From: Nocardioides thalensis
GTDB taxonomy: Bacteria; Actinomycetota; Actinomycetes; Propionibacteriales; Nocardioidaceae
Assembly (NCBI RefSeq): GCF_013410655.1
Contig: NZ_JACCFP010000001.1
Location: 868,001-932,000 of the forward strand
Direction: 5' to 3'
DNA length: 64,000 nt
Below, in pieces: positions 52,705 through 61,073 of the stretch (positions are counted from its first letter, which is position 1; every line of letters starts with the position of its first letter). The translations under genes were made by a program, and so were the position numbers. The notes below the pieces were generated by a model that was not told where the DNA came from, ran no database searches, and saw only the letters and a list, made by a program, of their open reading frames with translations.

Positions 52705-52750
52705 GTCGTAGGAGTCAGAGTGGTCTATAGGTCACTCTCACTCCTACGAC
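52705..52750. repeat. Family C palindrome C3
   Basis: 46 bp, begins on the base after the AbiEi/DUF559-like stop and ends one base before the msrA stop. Differs from C1 at two positions in the left arm. As with C1 it sits between convergent genes and could terminate both. Confidence 0.9.
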
Positions 52751-52751
52751 C

Positions 52752-53390
52752 TCACGCGGGGAAGGGGATCCCCGTGTTGGCGTGGCAGCGATAGCCGTTG
52801 GGCACCTTGTGGAGGTACTGCTGGTGCACCGGCTCCGCGTAGTAGTACTCGCCCGCCGGCTCGATCTCGGTGGTGATCTCGCCGTAGCCGCGCCGACTGA
52901 TCTCGTCGCCGTAGATCTTGGTGAGCTCGCGCGCGGCCTGCTCCTGCTCGGGCGTCGTGTAGTAGATCGCGGAGCGATACTGCGTGCCGATGTCGTTGCC
53001 CTGACGCATGCCCTGGGTCGGGTCGTGGACCTCGAAGAACTTCTTCACCAGGTCGGCGTAGGACACCTGGGCCGGGTCGAACACGATGCGCACGGCCTCG
53101 GTGTGGCCGGTGCGACCGGTGCAGACCTCCTCGTAGGTCGGGTTCGGCGAGATGCCACCCGCGTAGCCCACCGAGGTAGACCAGACGCCGGGCGTCTGCC
53201 AGTAGATCTCTTCGGCGCCCCAGAAGCAGCCGAGACCGAAGACGGCGACCTCCATGCCGTCGGGGACCTCGTCGGTCACGAGGGGGGTGCCGAGCACCTC
53301 GTGGCGCTCGGGCAGGGGGAAGGCGGGAGCGGCGCGGCCGGGCAGGGCGTGCTCGGCGTCGACCATCTCGGTCTTGCGGCTGGCGAACAT
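52752..53390 (-). CDS. msrA: Peptide methionine-(S)-sulfoxide reductase
   Basis: 212 residues. Catalytic motif [14 protein letters not shown] with the nucleophilic Cys, then GYAGG and [12 protein letters not shown], and [16 protein letters not shown], all typical of MsrA, which repairs oxidised methionine. The recycling Cys is probably the one in GYRCHANTG. The N-terminal 40 residues are an extension common in actinobacteria. ATG 53388-53390 follows GACAAT (53397-53402, minus strand) at 6 nt and overlaps a GGAGG sequence. Confidence 0.95.
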   Translation of the reverse strand: MFASRKTEMVDAEHALPGRAAPAFPLPERHEVLGTPLVTDEVPDGMEVAVFGLGCFWGAEEIYWQTPGVWSTSVGYAGGISPNPTYEEVCTGRTGHTEAVRIVFDPAQVSYADLVKKFFEVHDPTQGMRQGNDIGTQYRSAIYYTTPEQEQAARELTKIYGDEISRRGYGEITTEIEPAGEYYYAEPVHQQYLHKVPNGYRCHANTGIPFPA

Positions 53391-53419
53391 GCCTCCATTG
53401 TCTCCGGGTGCGCAAGGTG

Positions 53420-53468
53420 TCGGAGGTTTCGAGGCTCCTCGCTGCGCTCGTCGCACCTCAACCACCGA
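53420..53468 (+). repeat. Family A repeat A9
   Basis: tcggaggtttcgaggctcc ... cctcaaccaccga with centre ctcgctgcgctcg, the same subtype as A4. It lies in the divergent gap between msrA and the cystathionine gamma-synthase gene, 17 bp before the latter's -10 box. Confidence 0.88.
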
Positions 53469-53498
53469 CGCGGGCGGGGCGTGAGTAGGGTCGGAAGG

Positions 53499-54659
53499 GT
53501 GAGCCAGGAGCGACAGCACAAGACCGGCTTCGAGACCCGCGCCATCCATGCGGGCTACGACCCGGATCCCACCACCGGCGCGGTGATCCCGCCCATCTAC
53601 GCGACCTCGACCTACAAGCAGGACGGCGTCGGCGGGCTGCGCGGCGGCTACGAGTACAGCCGCAGCGCCAACCCGACGCGCACCGCGCTCGAGGGCGCGC
53701 TCGCGGCCCTGGAGGAGGGGGAGCGCGGCTTCGCGTTCGCCTCCGGCCTGGCCGCTGAGGACACGCTGGTCCGCGCGCTGTGCCGGCCGGGCGACCACGT
53801 GGTGATCCCCGACGACGCCTACGGCGGCACCTTCCGGCTCTTCGACAAGGTCGAGCAGGCCTGGGGCCTCGCCCACAGCCCGGCGCCGGTCGACGACGTC
53901 GACGCGGTGCGCGCCGCGATCCGTCCCGGCCAGACCAAGCTCGTGTGGCTCGAGACGCCCACCAACCCGCTGCTCAACATCGGCGACATCGAGGCGCTGG
54001 CGGGGGTCGCCCACGACGCGGGCGCCCTGCTGGTCGTCGACAACACGTTCGCGTCGCCGTACCTCCAGCAGCCGCTGACGCTCGGCGTCGACGTCGTGGT
54101 CCACTCGACCACCAAGTACGTCGGCGGGCATTCCGACGTGGTGGGCGGCGCGCTCGTCGTGCGCGACCTCGAGGTCGCCGACAAGGTCGGCTTCCACCAG
54201 AACGCGATGGGCGCGGTGCCCGGCCCGTTCGACAGCTTCCTCACCCACCGCGGCATCAAGACGCTCGGCGTGCGGATGGACCGCCACTGCGACAACGCCG
54301 AGAAGGTCGTCGACTTCCTGACGTCGCACCCGGCCGTCGGCACCGTGATCTACCCCGGACTGGAGTCGCACCCCGGCCACGAGGTCGCGCAGCGCCAGAT
54401 GAAGCGATTCGGCGGGATGATCTCGTTCCGCTGCACCGGCGGCGAGGACGCCGCGCTCAAGGTGTGCGAGCGGGCCGAGGTGTTCACGCTCGGTGAGTCG
54501 CTCGGCGGCGTGGAGTCGCTGATCGAGCACCCGGGCCGGATGACGCACGCCAGCGTCGCGGGCACCGACCTCGAGGTGCCGGCCGACCTGGTCCGGCTCA
54601 GCGTCGGCATCGAGACCGCCGACGACCTGATCGCCGACCTGGCCAACGCGCTCGGGTGA
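53499..54659 (+). CDS. metB: Cystathionine gamma-synthase
   Basis: 386 residues, PLP enzyme of the Cys/Met-metabolism family, making cystathionine from an acylhomoserine and cysteine. N-terminal [54 protein letters not shown] Lys in [14 protein letters not shown] and [19 protein letters not shown]. This last segment and the length fit MetB better than cystathionine gamma-lyase or O-acetylhomoserine sulfhydrylase, but the families overlap. GTG 53499 is 7 nt after TAGGGT (53486-53491). Confidence 0.88.
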   Translation: MSQERQHKTGFETRAIHAGYDPDPTTGAVIPPIYATSTYKQDGVGGLRGGYEYSRSANPTRTALEGALAALEEGERGFAFASGLAAEDTLVRALCRPGDHVVIPDDAYGGTFRLFDKVEQAWGLAHSPAPVDDVDAVRAAIRPGQTKLVWLETPTNPLLNIGDIEALAGVAHDAGALLVVDNTFASPYLQQPLTLGVDVVVHSTTKYVGGHSDVVGGALVVRDLEVADKVGFHQNAMGAVPGPFDSFLTHRGIKTLGVRMDRHCDNAEKVVDFLTSHPAVGTVIYPGLESHPGHEVAQRQMKRFGGMISFRCTGGEDAALKVCERAEVFTLGESLGGVESLIEHPGRMTHASVAGTDLEVPADLVRLSVGIETADDLIADLANALG

Positions 54660-54693
54660 GGCACGACCACCGGTCGGCCACTAGCCTGCGTGC

Positions 54694-56028
54694 ATGACCC
54701 CCGAGGACCCGCCGCCGGTCGAGCCGGAGGCCGAGCCGGCGGCCGAGGAGTCCCACCACGCCCGACGGTGGCGCCGCGACAGCGAGGAGAGCCTGATTCA
54801 CCGGTTCGTCCAGGTGCTGGCCGACGCCCGTGAGGAGCGCCGGGCGGAGCCGGGGCCGATCGCGACCGGGCCGTCCAAGGTGGGCCGCGCCGACGTACCG
54901 GTGGGACTCGACCTGGCCGCTGCGTGGGGGTGGCGCCTGCTGGTGATCGCGGGCGCGTCGTACCTGCTGATGTGGCTGGTCGGCTACTTCGCGGTCGTCA
55001 CGATCCCGCTCGCGGTGGCGCTGCTCGTGAGCGCGCTTGCCGCGCCGTTCGTGGCGGGCGTGCAGCGGATCGGCGTCCCGCGCGGGCTGGCCGCGTTGCT
55101 CGTGGTGCTCAGCGGCTTCGCCGTGGTGGGGGCGCTGCTGACGTTCGCCGGGCAGCAGGTCGCGAGCGGCGCCGAGGACCTCGCCAACTCGACGGTGCAG
55201 GGGCTCGACGAGATCCGCGAGTGGCTGCGCGACGGCCCGCTCAACGCGAGCGACTCGCAGATCAACGACGCCATCGAGCGCGCTCAGGAGATGATCACCG
55301 AGCAGACGCAGGACGGTGAGGTCGTCAGCCGCGTGACCGAGTTCGGTACGGCGATCGGGCACGTCGTCGCCGGGTTCTTCATCGCCCTGTTCGCGACGTA
55401 CTTCTTCCTCGCCGACGGCGACCGGATCTGGGGCTGGCTGGTGCGGCTCGCGCCGCGCGCCGCCCGCGAGCGGGTCGACAGCTCCGGACGGGTCGCGTGG
55501 GTCTCGCTGGTCCAGTTCGTGCGCGCGACGGTGATCGTCGCGATGGTCGACGCGGTCGGGGTGATGATCGGTGCCGCGATCCTCGACGTGCCGTTCGTGC
55601 TGGCGATCGGCGTGCTTGTGTTCCTGGGCGCGTTCATCCCGCTGATCGGTGCGACGATCGCGGGCATCGTCGCCGTGCTGGTCGCGCTCGTCGACCAGGG
55701 CCCGGTCACCGCGCTGATCATGCTGGCCGTGCTGATCGGCGTGCAGCAGCTCGAGGGCCACATCCTCCAGCCGTTCCTACTGGGGCGCTGGGTCCGGCTC
55801 CACCCGCTCGGCGTGATCGTCGCCCTGGCCGGCGGCGTGCTCGTCGCCGGCATCGTCGGCGCGCTGGTGGCGGTGCCGCTGGCCGCCGCCGCCAACGCCG
55901 TCGTGCTGCACCTCGCGGAGCTGTCGAGCTCCGTCACCGAGCCGACCGTCGACGAGGACGACGACGGCATCCCCGACGAGGCCGAGCAGGGGCTGGAGCC
56001 CCCCGGCGCAGAGGAGGTCACCTCGTGA
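54694..56028 (+). CDS. AI-2E-family transporter
   Basis: 444 residues with about eight membrane segments and the PurR-like conserved end region LGVQQLEGHILQPFLLGRWVRLHPLGVI-type motif. A polar N-terminus (about 80 residues) and an acidic C-terminus are cytoplasmic. The family includes TqsA and Na+/H+ antiporters, so the transported solute is open. ATG 54694 is 6 nt after TAGCCT (54682-54687). The stop overlaps the next start (GTGA). Confidence 0.87.
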   Translation: MTPEDPPPVEPEAEPAAEESHHARRWRRDSEESLIHRFVQVLADAREERRAEPGPIATGPSKVGRADVPVGLDLAAAWGWRLLVIAGASYLLMWLVGYFAVVTIPLAVALLVSALAAPFVAGVQRIGVPRGLAALLVVLSGFAVVGALLTFAGQQVASGAEDLANSTVQGLDEIREWLRDGPLNASDSQINDAIERAQEMITEQTQDGEVVSRVTEFGTAIGHVVAGFFIALFATYFFLADGDRIWGWLVRLAPRAARERVDSSGRVAWVSLVQFVRATVIVAMVDAVGVMIGAAILDVPFVLAIGVLVFLGAFIPLIGATIAGIVAVLVALVDQGPVTALIMLAVLIGVQQLEGHILQPFLLGRWVRLHPLGVIVALAGGVLVAGIVGALVAVPLAAAANAVVLHLAELSSSVTEPTVDEDDDGIPDEAEQGLEPPGAEEVTS

Positions 56029-57248
56029 CGATCGGCCTGCCCGAGATCGAGTCCGTCCGCGGGCTGGTCGACGCCGTCGCCGTACGGACGCCGCTGGTGG
56101 AGTCGCGCTGGCTCAGCTCGGAACTGGACCTCCCGGTGTGGCTGAAGTGCGAGAACCTCCAGCGCACCGGGTCGTTCAAGGCGCGCGGCGCCGCGGTGCG
56201 GATCGCGCGGCTCACCGAGGAGGAGCGGTCACGCGGCGTCGTGGCCGCGTCCGCCGGCAACCACGCGCAGGGCGTGGCGCTCGCCGCGCAGCAGGCCGGC
56301 ATCGCGGCCACCATCTTCATGCCCGACGGCGCGCCGATCCCCAAGGAGCGCGCCACCCGGGGGTACGGCGCCGAGGTCGTCTTCCACGGACGGACCCTCG
56401 AGGACGCACTCGGCGCCGCCCGCCAGCACGCCGACGAGACCGGCGCCGTGTTCGTGCACCCCTTCGACCACCCCGACATCGTCGCGGGGCAGGGCACCGC
56501 CGGCCTCGAGATCATCGAGGACCTGCCGGACGCCGCGACCGTGGTCGTGCCGACCGGTGGCGGCGGCCTGCTCGCGGGCGTCGCTCTCGCGGTGAAGGAG
56601 CGCCGGCCGGGGACGCGGGTGGTGGGGGTGCAGGCGGCCGCGGCCGCGGCGTTCCCGCCGTCGATGGCCGCGGGCCACCCGATCCGGCTGCCGGAGATGT
56701 CGACGATGGCCGACGGCATCGCGGTCGGTCAGCCGGGGGACCTGACGTTCCAGCTGGTGCGCGACCACGTCGACGAGATCCACACCGTCTCCGAGGAGTC
56801 GCTGTCGCGGGCGATCGTCGGCCTGGTCGAGCGGGAGAAGCTCGTCGTTGAGCCGGCGGGTGCGGCCGGGGTCGCGCTGCTGCGTGACGTCGTGCTGGGC
56901 GAGGCGACGTGCGAGCTGCCGGGGCCCGTCGTCGTGATGCTGTCGGGAGGCAACGTCGACCCGCTGCTGCTGGGCAAGGTGATCCAGCACGGTCTCAGCG
57001 CGGCGCGGCGCTACCTGCGGCTCGAGGTCACCCTGCGTGACTCACCCGGGGGCCTGGCCGAGCTGCTCGCCGAGGTGGGTGCGGCGGGGGCCAACGTCAT
57101 CGAGGTCATGCACGAGCGGGTGTCGCCGACGCTGCGGCTGGGTGAGGTGGACGTGCATCTGCAGCTGGAGACGCGGGGGGAGCCGCACACGGAGGCGGTG
57201 TTGGCGCGGTTGCGGGAGTGTGGGTACACGGTGGTCGAGCGGGGGTAA
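56025..57248 (+). CDS. ilvA: Threonine ammonia-lyase (threonine dehydratase)
   Basis: 407 residues, fold-type II PLP enzyme converting threonine to 2-oxobutanoate. PLP Lys52 in RTGSFKARGA, Asn loop SAGNHAQGVA, glycine-rich PTGGGGLLAG, LSGGNVDP, and a single C-terminal ACT-like domain (YLRLEVTLRDSPGGLAELLAEVG). The short, single-ACT form is found both in biosynthetic actinobacterial enzymes and in catabolic TdcB types. GTG 56025 overlaps the AI-2E stop by 4 nt. A hairpin begins on the base after its stop. Confidence 0.92.
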   Translation: MTIGLPEIESVRGLVDAVAVRTPLVESRWLSSELDLPVWLKCENLQRTGSFKARGAAVRIARLTEEERSRGVVAASAGNHAQGVALAAQQAGIAATIFMPDGAPIPKERATRGYGAEVVFHGRTLEDALGAARQHADETGAVFVHPFDHPDIVAGQGTAGLEIIEDLPDAATVVVPTGGGGLLAGVALAVKERRPGTRVVGVQAAAAAAFPPSMAAGHPIRLPEMSTMADGIAVGQPGDLTFQLVRDHVDEIHTVSEESLSRAIVGLVEREKLVVEPAGAAGVALLRDVVLGEATCELPGPVVVMLSGGNVDPLLLGKVIQHGLSAARRYLRLEVTLRDSPGGLAELLAEVGAAGANVIEVMHERVSPTLRLGEVDVHLQLETRGEPHTEAVLARLRECGYTVVERG

Positions 57249-57280
57249 GTGTCGCCGGCATCCTGTCGGACCGGCGACAC
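57249..57280. terminator. Terminator after ilvA
   Basis: gtgtcgccgg (57249-57258) and ccggcgacac (57271-57280) are perfect 10-bp arms with a 12-nt loop starting right after the stop codon. Confidence 0.78.
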
Positions 57281-57506
57281 CCGGCTACGCCGTGCGCGGC
57301 CTGCCGTGGCACCCGGCTGCGCCGGGCGGTGCCGTTCCGGCTTGCTCGCTCCGCCGCGCTGCGGCGCTCTGTGGTTGCGCGCCGCTGGGCGCGGGGCGCC
57401 GGCGCGTCGTCGCGAAATCGCCGGCACGTCACCGCCCGGCTCCGCCCTGTGTCACGGAGCCCGCGCACTCCGCCGGGTGGCGCCGGTCGCGAGCGCTGGC
57501 TGGGGG
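57281..57506. other. Non-coding GC-rich gap between convergent ilvA and greA
   Basis: About 225 bp of very GC-rich sequence with many short CGC-type inverted repeats. Frames are open here but the predicted peptides are Arg/Pro/Ala-rich shadows. I see no gene or recognised RNA. Confidence 0.6.
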
Positions 57507-58013
57507 TCAGCCGGTGTAGGGCTTGGCGTCGAGGATGACGACAGTCTGGGGCTTGCCGTTGACCTCGTAGGTGACGGTCTCGCCGCGCTTGTGGCCGTTG
57601 ATGGCGGCGCCGAGGGGGGCCTGGGGGGTGTAGACCTTCAGGCCCTCGGGCTCGACCTCGCGGGCGCCGAGGAGGAGGAAGGTCTCGGCCTCGTCGTCGT
57701 CGTCGCCCTCGAACTTGAAGGTGACGACCATGCCGGGCTCGACGACGCCGTCGTCCGGGGGCGTCTCGCCGACCTCGGCGCGGCGCAGCATGTCCTTGAG
57801 CTGGTCGATGCGGCCCTTGATGCGGCCCTGCTCGTCGCGGGCGGCGTGGTAGCCGCCGTTCTCCTTGAGGTCGCCCTCGTCGCGGGCGGCGCTGATGCGC
57901 GCGATGATCTCGGCCATCTGCGGACCCTCGAGGTCGGCGAGCTCAGCCTGGAGCTTGTCGTACGCGTCCTGGGTGAGCCAGATCGTGTCCTGGTTCGTTC
58001 CGGTCTGCGTCAT
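57507..58013 (-). CDS. greA: Transcription elongation factor GreA
   Basis: 168 residues. The N-terminal coiled coil that enters the polymerase secondary channel has the tip residues GDLKENGGYHAARDEQG (the acidic pair is Asp and Glu, as in GreA), followed by the C-terminal FKBP-like domain (FLLLGAREVEPEGLKVYTPQAPLGAAINGHKRGETVTY). Neighbours DUF4307 and mca match M. tuberculosis Rv1080c-Rv1082. TAGGAG lies just before the ATG. Confidence 0.95.
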   Translation of the reverse strand: MTQTGTNQDTIWLTQDAYDKLQAELADLEGPQMAEIIARISAARDEGDLKENGGYHAARDEQGRIKGRIDQLKDMLRRAEVGETPPDDGVVEPGMVVTFKFEGDDDDEAETFLLLGAREVEPEGLKVYTPQAPLGAAINGHKRGETVTYEVNGKPQTVVILDAKPYTG

Positions 58014-58178
58014 CGCAACTACTCCTACCTAGCTTCAGACGGGCCCGAGACGGCCTGTCGACGGGGGTACTAGCAAATCGACCGCCCGGGGGAGTGACCC
58101 CAAGGCGGCAGACAGGCAAGTCTAACAATCTTGTGACCGGGAGGTGGATTCTTCGGGTTTTCGCAGGTCAGGCCGGGG

Positions 58179-58583
58179 TCACCGGGGTCGCGGCTGGCCC
58201 TCGGTGGTGCATCCGACGAGCTCGACGGCGGTGGGCCGGCGCTCGGTGTTGATGCTGACCTCGTGGTCGGGACCCTCGCCCTCCACGGGGGTGAAGGAGA
58301 CCTCGCCGACGATGGCCTTGTCCTCCGAGATCGCGCGCACGGTGCAGTCGGCGTCGACCCAGCCGTCGCCGTAGGTCACCCGGACCACGGCGGTCGTCTC
58401 GTGGTCGTCGACCTGGTCCCAGGTGAGCAGCTCCGACGACACGGCGGGGTCGGCGTGGAAGAGGGCGGTCCAGGCGAGCCAGCCGCCGAACAGCACGGCC
58501 ACGACGACGGCCGCTCCGACGACGATCCTGCGCCGCACCGGCGACGGGGCGCCGTACCGCTGGGAATCGGTCGATGCGCTCAC
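58179..58583 (-). CDS. DUF4307 membrane protein
   Basis: 134 residues: short cytoplasmic N-terminus with an Arg cluster (SPVRRRIV), one membrane helix (about 20-42), then a small extracytoplasmic beta domain ending VELVGCTTEGQP. The counterpart of Rv1081c, which sits between greA and mca in mycobacteria. Function unknown. GTG 58581-58583 diverges from mca. The 165 bp between its stop and greA probably hold the greA promoter. Confidence 0.85.
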   Translation of the reverse strand: MSASTDSQRYGAPSPVRRRIVVGAAVVVAVLFGGWLAWTALFHADPAVSSELLTWDQVDDHETTAVVRVTYGDGWVDADCTVRAISEDKAIVGEVSFTPVEGEGPDHEVSINTERRPTAVELVGCTTEGQPRPR

Positions 58584-58624
58584 CGGTTCATGCTCCCATG
58601 GCGCATCTCAATAGACTCCCGGGC

Positions 58625-59521
58625 ATGCCCACGAGCCGCGCCGGCCTGCGCCTCATGCACGTCCACGCCCACCCCGACGACGAGTCGAGCAAGGGTGCGG
58701 CATCGACGGCGAAGTACGTCGCCGAGGGCGTCGACGTCCACGTCGTGACGTGCACCGGCGGCGAGCGCGGCTCGATCCTGAACCCGAAGATGGACCGGCC
58801 CGGCATCCTTGAGAACATCCACGAGATCCGGCGCCAGGAGATGGAGCGCGCGCGCGACATCCTCGGCGTCACGCAGGACTGGCTCGGCTTCGTCGACTCC
58901 GGCTGGCCGGAGCCCGACGAGGAGGGCAACAAGCCGCCGCTGCCCGAGGGCTGCTTCGCGCTGGTGCCGCTGGAGGAGGCGGCCGCGCCGCTGATCCGGC
59001 TGGTGCGCAGCTTCAAGCCCCACGTGATGACGACGTACGACGAGCGCGGCGGCTATCCGCACCCCGACCACATCATGTGCCACCAGGTGTCGGTCTACGC
59101 GTTCGAGAAGGCGTCGGACCCGACGTACGCCCCGGAGCTGGGGGAGGCGTGGCAGGTCAGCAAGCTCTACTACCACCACAGCTGGAGCTACGAGAAGATC
59201 ACCGCGCTCCACGAGGCGATGCTCGAGCACGAGCTGGAGTCGCCGTACACCGAGCGGCTCAAGGAGTGGAAGCGCGAGCCCGACTGGGAGAAGCGGGTGA
59301 CCACGAAGGTGCCGTGCGCCGAGTACTTCGGCGTGCGCGACCAGGCCCTGCTCGCGCACGCGACGCAGATCGACCCGGACGGGTTCTGGTTCCAGATCCC
59401 GCGCGAGCTCCAGCAGAAGGTGTGGCCCACCGAGGACTACGAGCTGGTGACCAGCCACGTGGAGAGCACACTGCCCGAGGACGACCTCTTCGCCGGCATC
59501 ACGGCCGAGGTGGGAGACTGA
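58625..59521 (+). CDS. mca: Mycothiol S-conjugate amidase
   Basis: 298 residues, LmbE-like zinc amidohydrolase that cleaves mycothiol S-conjugates to mercapturic acids for export. Zinc motif [11 protein letters not shown] (His16, Asp19 region) and third ligand in RGGYPHPDHIMCHQ. GFVDSGWPEPDE, FALVPLEEA and the C-terminal DDLFAGI follow known Mca closely and separate it from MshB (encoded at 28837). ATG 58625 is 7 nt after TAGACT (58612-58617); the frame is open earlier. Confidence 0.94.
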   Translation: MPTSRAGLRLMHVHAHPDDESSKGAASTAKYVAEGVDVHVVTCTGGERGSILNPKMDRPGILENIHEIRRQEMERARDILGVTQDWLGFVDSGWPEPDEEGNKPPLPEGCFALVPLEEAAAPLIRLVRSFKPHVMTTYDERGGYPHPDHIMCHQVSVYAFEKASDPTYAPELGEAWQVSKLYYHHSWSYEKITALHEAMLEHELESPYTERLKEWKREPDWEKRVTTKVPCAEYFGVRDQALLAHATQIDPDGFWFQIPRELQQKVWPTEDYELVTSHVESTLPEDDLFAGITAEVGD

Positions 59522-59525
59522 GGGC

Positions 59526-59798
59526 ATGTTCGTCCCCCTGATCGTCCGTGCCACCGAGGATGCGCCGGAGGCCAACGACGTCGTCGCCGGCTGGACCGGC
59601 TTCGCCGTGTTCGTCGGGCTGATCCTCGCCGTCGTCGTGATCGCGTTCTTCCTCGTGCGGTCGCTGCGCAAGGCGGACAAGGCGGAGGACGAGGGTCTCT
59701 ACGACCACAAGCCGACGCGCGGCGCCACCGCCACCGGCACCGGGGGCAGCACCAGCAGCACCGGCAGCACGGTCGAGCCGACCGAGAAGAGCGACTGA
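59526..59798 (+). CDS. Small membrane protein downstream of mca (Rv1083-like)
   Basis: 90 residues: one membrane helix (about 24-46, FAVFVGLILAVVVIAFFLV), then RSLRKADKAEDEG and a Ser/Thr/Gly-rich tail. Location 4 nt after mca and topology match Rv1083. Function unknown, but the constant association suggests a link to mycothiol or to detoxification at the membrane. Confidence 0.8.
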   Translation: MFVPLIVRATEDAPEANDVVAGWTGFAVFVGLILAVVVIAFFLVRSLRKADKAEDEGLYDHKPTRGATATGTGGSTSSTGSTVEPTEKSD

Positions 59799-59801
59799 GC
59801 C

Positions 59802-60449
59802 ATGGTCGGCATGGACCAGCTGCTCGGCTTCGGCCTGGCCGCGCTGGTCCTCATCGTCATCCCCGGGCCGAGCGTCGTGTTCACCGTCGGCCGGGCCGTC
59901 GCCTACGGCCAGCGGGTCGCGCTCGCGACGGTCGTCGGCAACACCGCCGGCCTCTTCCTCGTCATGGTGCTCGTGGCCGTCGGCCTGGGCGCGGTGGTGG
60001 CGCAGTCGATCCTGGTGTTCACCGTCATCAAGCTCGCCGGCGCCGCCTACCTTGTGTGGCTCGGCATCCAGGCGTTCCGGCACCGACGCGAGCTGCAGCT
60101 CCACCCCGACGGGCGGACGCCGCTGACCTGGCGCACCGCGGTGCGGCAGGGCTTCATCGTGGGCGTCACCAACCCGAAGGCGTTCATGATCTTCGCGGCG
60201 CTGCTGCCGCCGTTCGTCGACCGTGACCTCGACGGCTTCTGGCACTCGGTGCCGGCGCAGATGTTCGTGCTGGGCTCCGCCGCGGTCGTGCTCGGCCTGC
60301 TGTGCGACTCCGTGTGGGCGCTCGCCGCGGGTCGCGCGAGGGACTGGTTCGCCGGCTCCCCGAAGCGGGGCAGCGCCCTCGGCGCCGTCGGTGGTACGTC
60401 GATGATCGGGCTCGGTGTCGGGATGGCCCTCACCGGTCACCGAAGCTGA
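59802..60449 (+). CDS. LysE/RhtB-family exporter
   Basis: 215 residues with six predicted membrane segments. Family features: LVLIVIPGPSVVFTVGRAVAYGQRVAL at the N-terminus, GAAYLVWLGIQAFR and FIVGVTNPKAFMIFAALLPPFV. It exports amino acids or related small molecules; substrate unknown. It is 3 nt after the Rv1083-like gene and could be in the mca operon, which would suit efflux of mercapturates (inference). Overlaps the convergent TetR gene by 20 nt. Confidence 0.9.
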   Translation: MVGMDQLLGFGLAALVLIVIPGPSVVFTVGRAVAYGQRVALATVVGNTAGLFLVMVLVAVGLGAVVAQSILVFTVIKLAGAAYLVWLGIQAFRHRRELQLHPDGRTPLTWRTAVRQGFIVGVTNPKAFMIFAALLPPFVDRDLDGFWHSVPAQMFVLGSAAVVLGLLCDSVWALAAGRARDWFAGSPKRGSALGAVGGTSMIGLGVGMALTGHRS

Positions 60450-61029
60450 GGTATCCGCTCACCAGCGCGAGGATCTCCTCGACCAGCTGGTCGCGCGTGA
60501 CCGGCGGCTGGTCGAGCACCCAGCGCACGGCGAGCTGCTCGAGCGCGATCACCACGACCCACGCGGTCACGGCCGGGTCGGGGCGGTGGCTGGTCTCGGG
60601 GCGGGCGGCGAGGAACGTCGCGACCAGGTCGCGCACCCGGCGCTCCAGCACGGTGAGCCGGTCGCGGTTGCGCGAGATCGGCAGCTCCTCGGCGACGACG
60701 CGCAACACCGCCGGGTCGTCCTCGAGCGCGGCGATCAGGGCGTCCGCGGTGTCGCGCACCATGGCCGGGCCGAACGTGCCGATCCGGTCGGCCAGGGCCG
60801 CGGCGACCTTCTCGGCGACGTCGTCCCAGTAGCGGTCGACGACGACGTCGACGATCGCCGCCTTGTCCGGGAAGTACTGGTAGACCGACCCCGGGCTCAC
60901 GCCGGCGGCCGCGGCGACCCGATTGGTCGAGAACGCGTCGTAGCCGTCGGACACGAGCACGTCGCGGCCGGCCGCGACGATCCGGTCGACCATCTGGCGG
61001 GAGCGGGCCTGGCGGGGTGTCTTGCGCAC
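60430..61029 (-). CDS. TetR-family regulator
   Basis: 199 residues. TetR HTH (about residues 10-58: RQMVDRIVAAGRDVLVSDGYDAFSTNRVAAAAGVSPGSVYQYFPDKAAI) and helical effector domain. GTG 61027-61029 is 7 nt after TACCAT (61037-61042, minus strand). Divergent from a DUF5995 gene; the palindrome at 61044-61059 lies between both -10 boxes, so it should repress both. Effector unknown. Confidence 0.92.
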   Translation of the reverse strand: MRKTPRQARSRQMVDRIVAAGRDVLVSDGYDAFSTNRVAAAAGVSPGSVYQYFPDKAAIVDVVVDRYWDDVAEKVAAALADRIGTFGPAMVRDTADALIAALEDDPAVLRVVAEELPISRNRDRLTVLERRVRDLVATFLAARPETSHRPDPAVTAWVVVIALEQLAVRWVLDQPPVTRDQLVEEILALVSGYLSFGDR

Positions 61030-61043
61030 AACGCGAATGGTAT

Positions 61044-61059
61044 GCGAGTGATGACTCGC
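61044..61059. promoter_or_regulatory. TetR operator between two divergent -10 boxes
   Basis: GCGAGT-gatg-ACTCGC, perfect 6-bp arms; a related half-site gcgaat is at 61033-61038. It sits between TACCAT (61037-61042, minus) and TAGGTT (61062-61067, plus), so one bound dimer could block both leaderless promoters. Confidence 0.78.
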
Positions 61060-61073
61060 GTTAGGTTCGGGGC

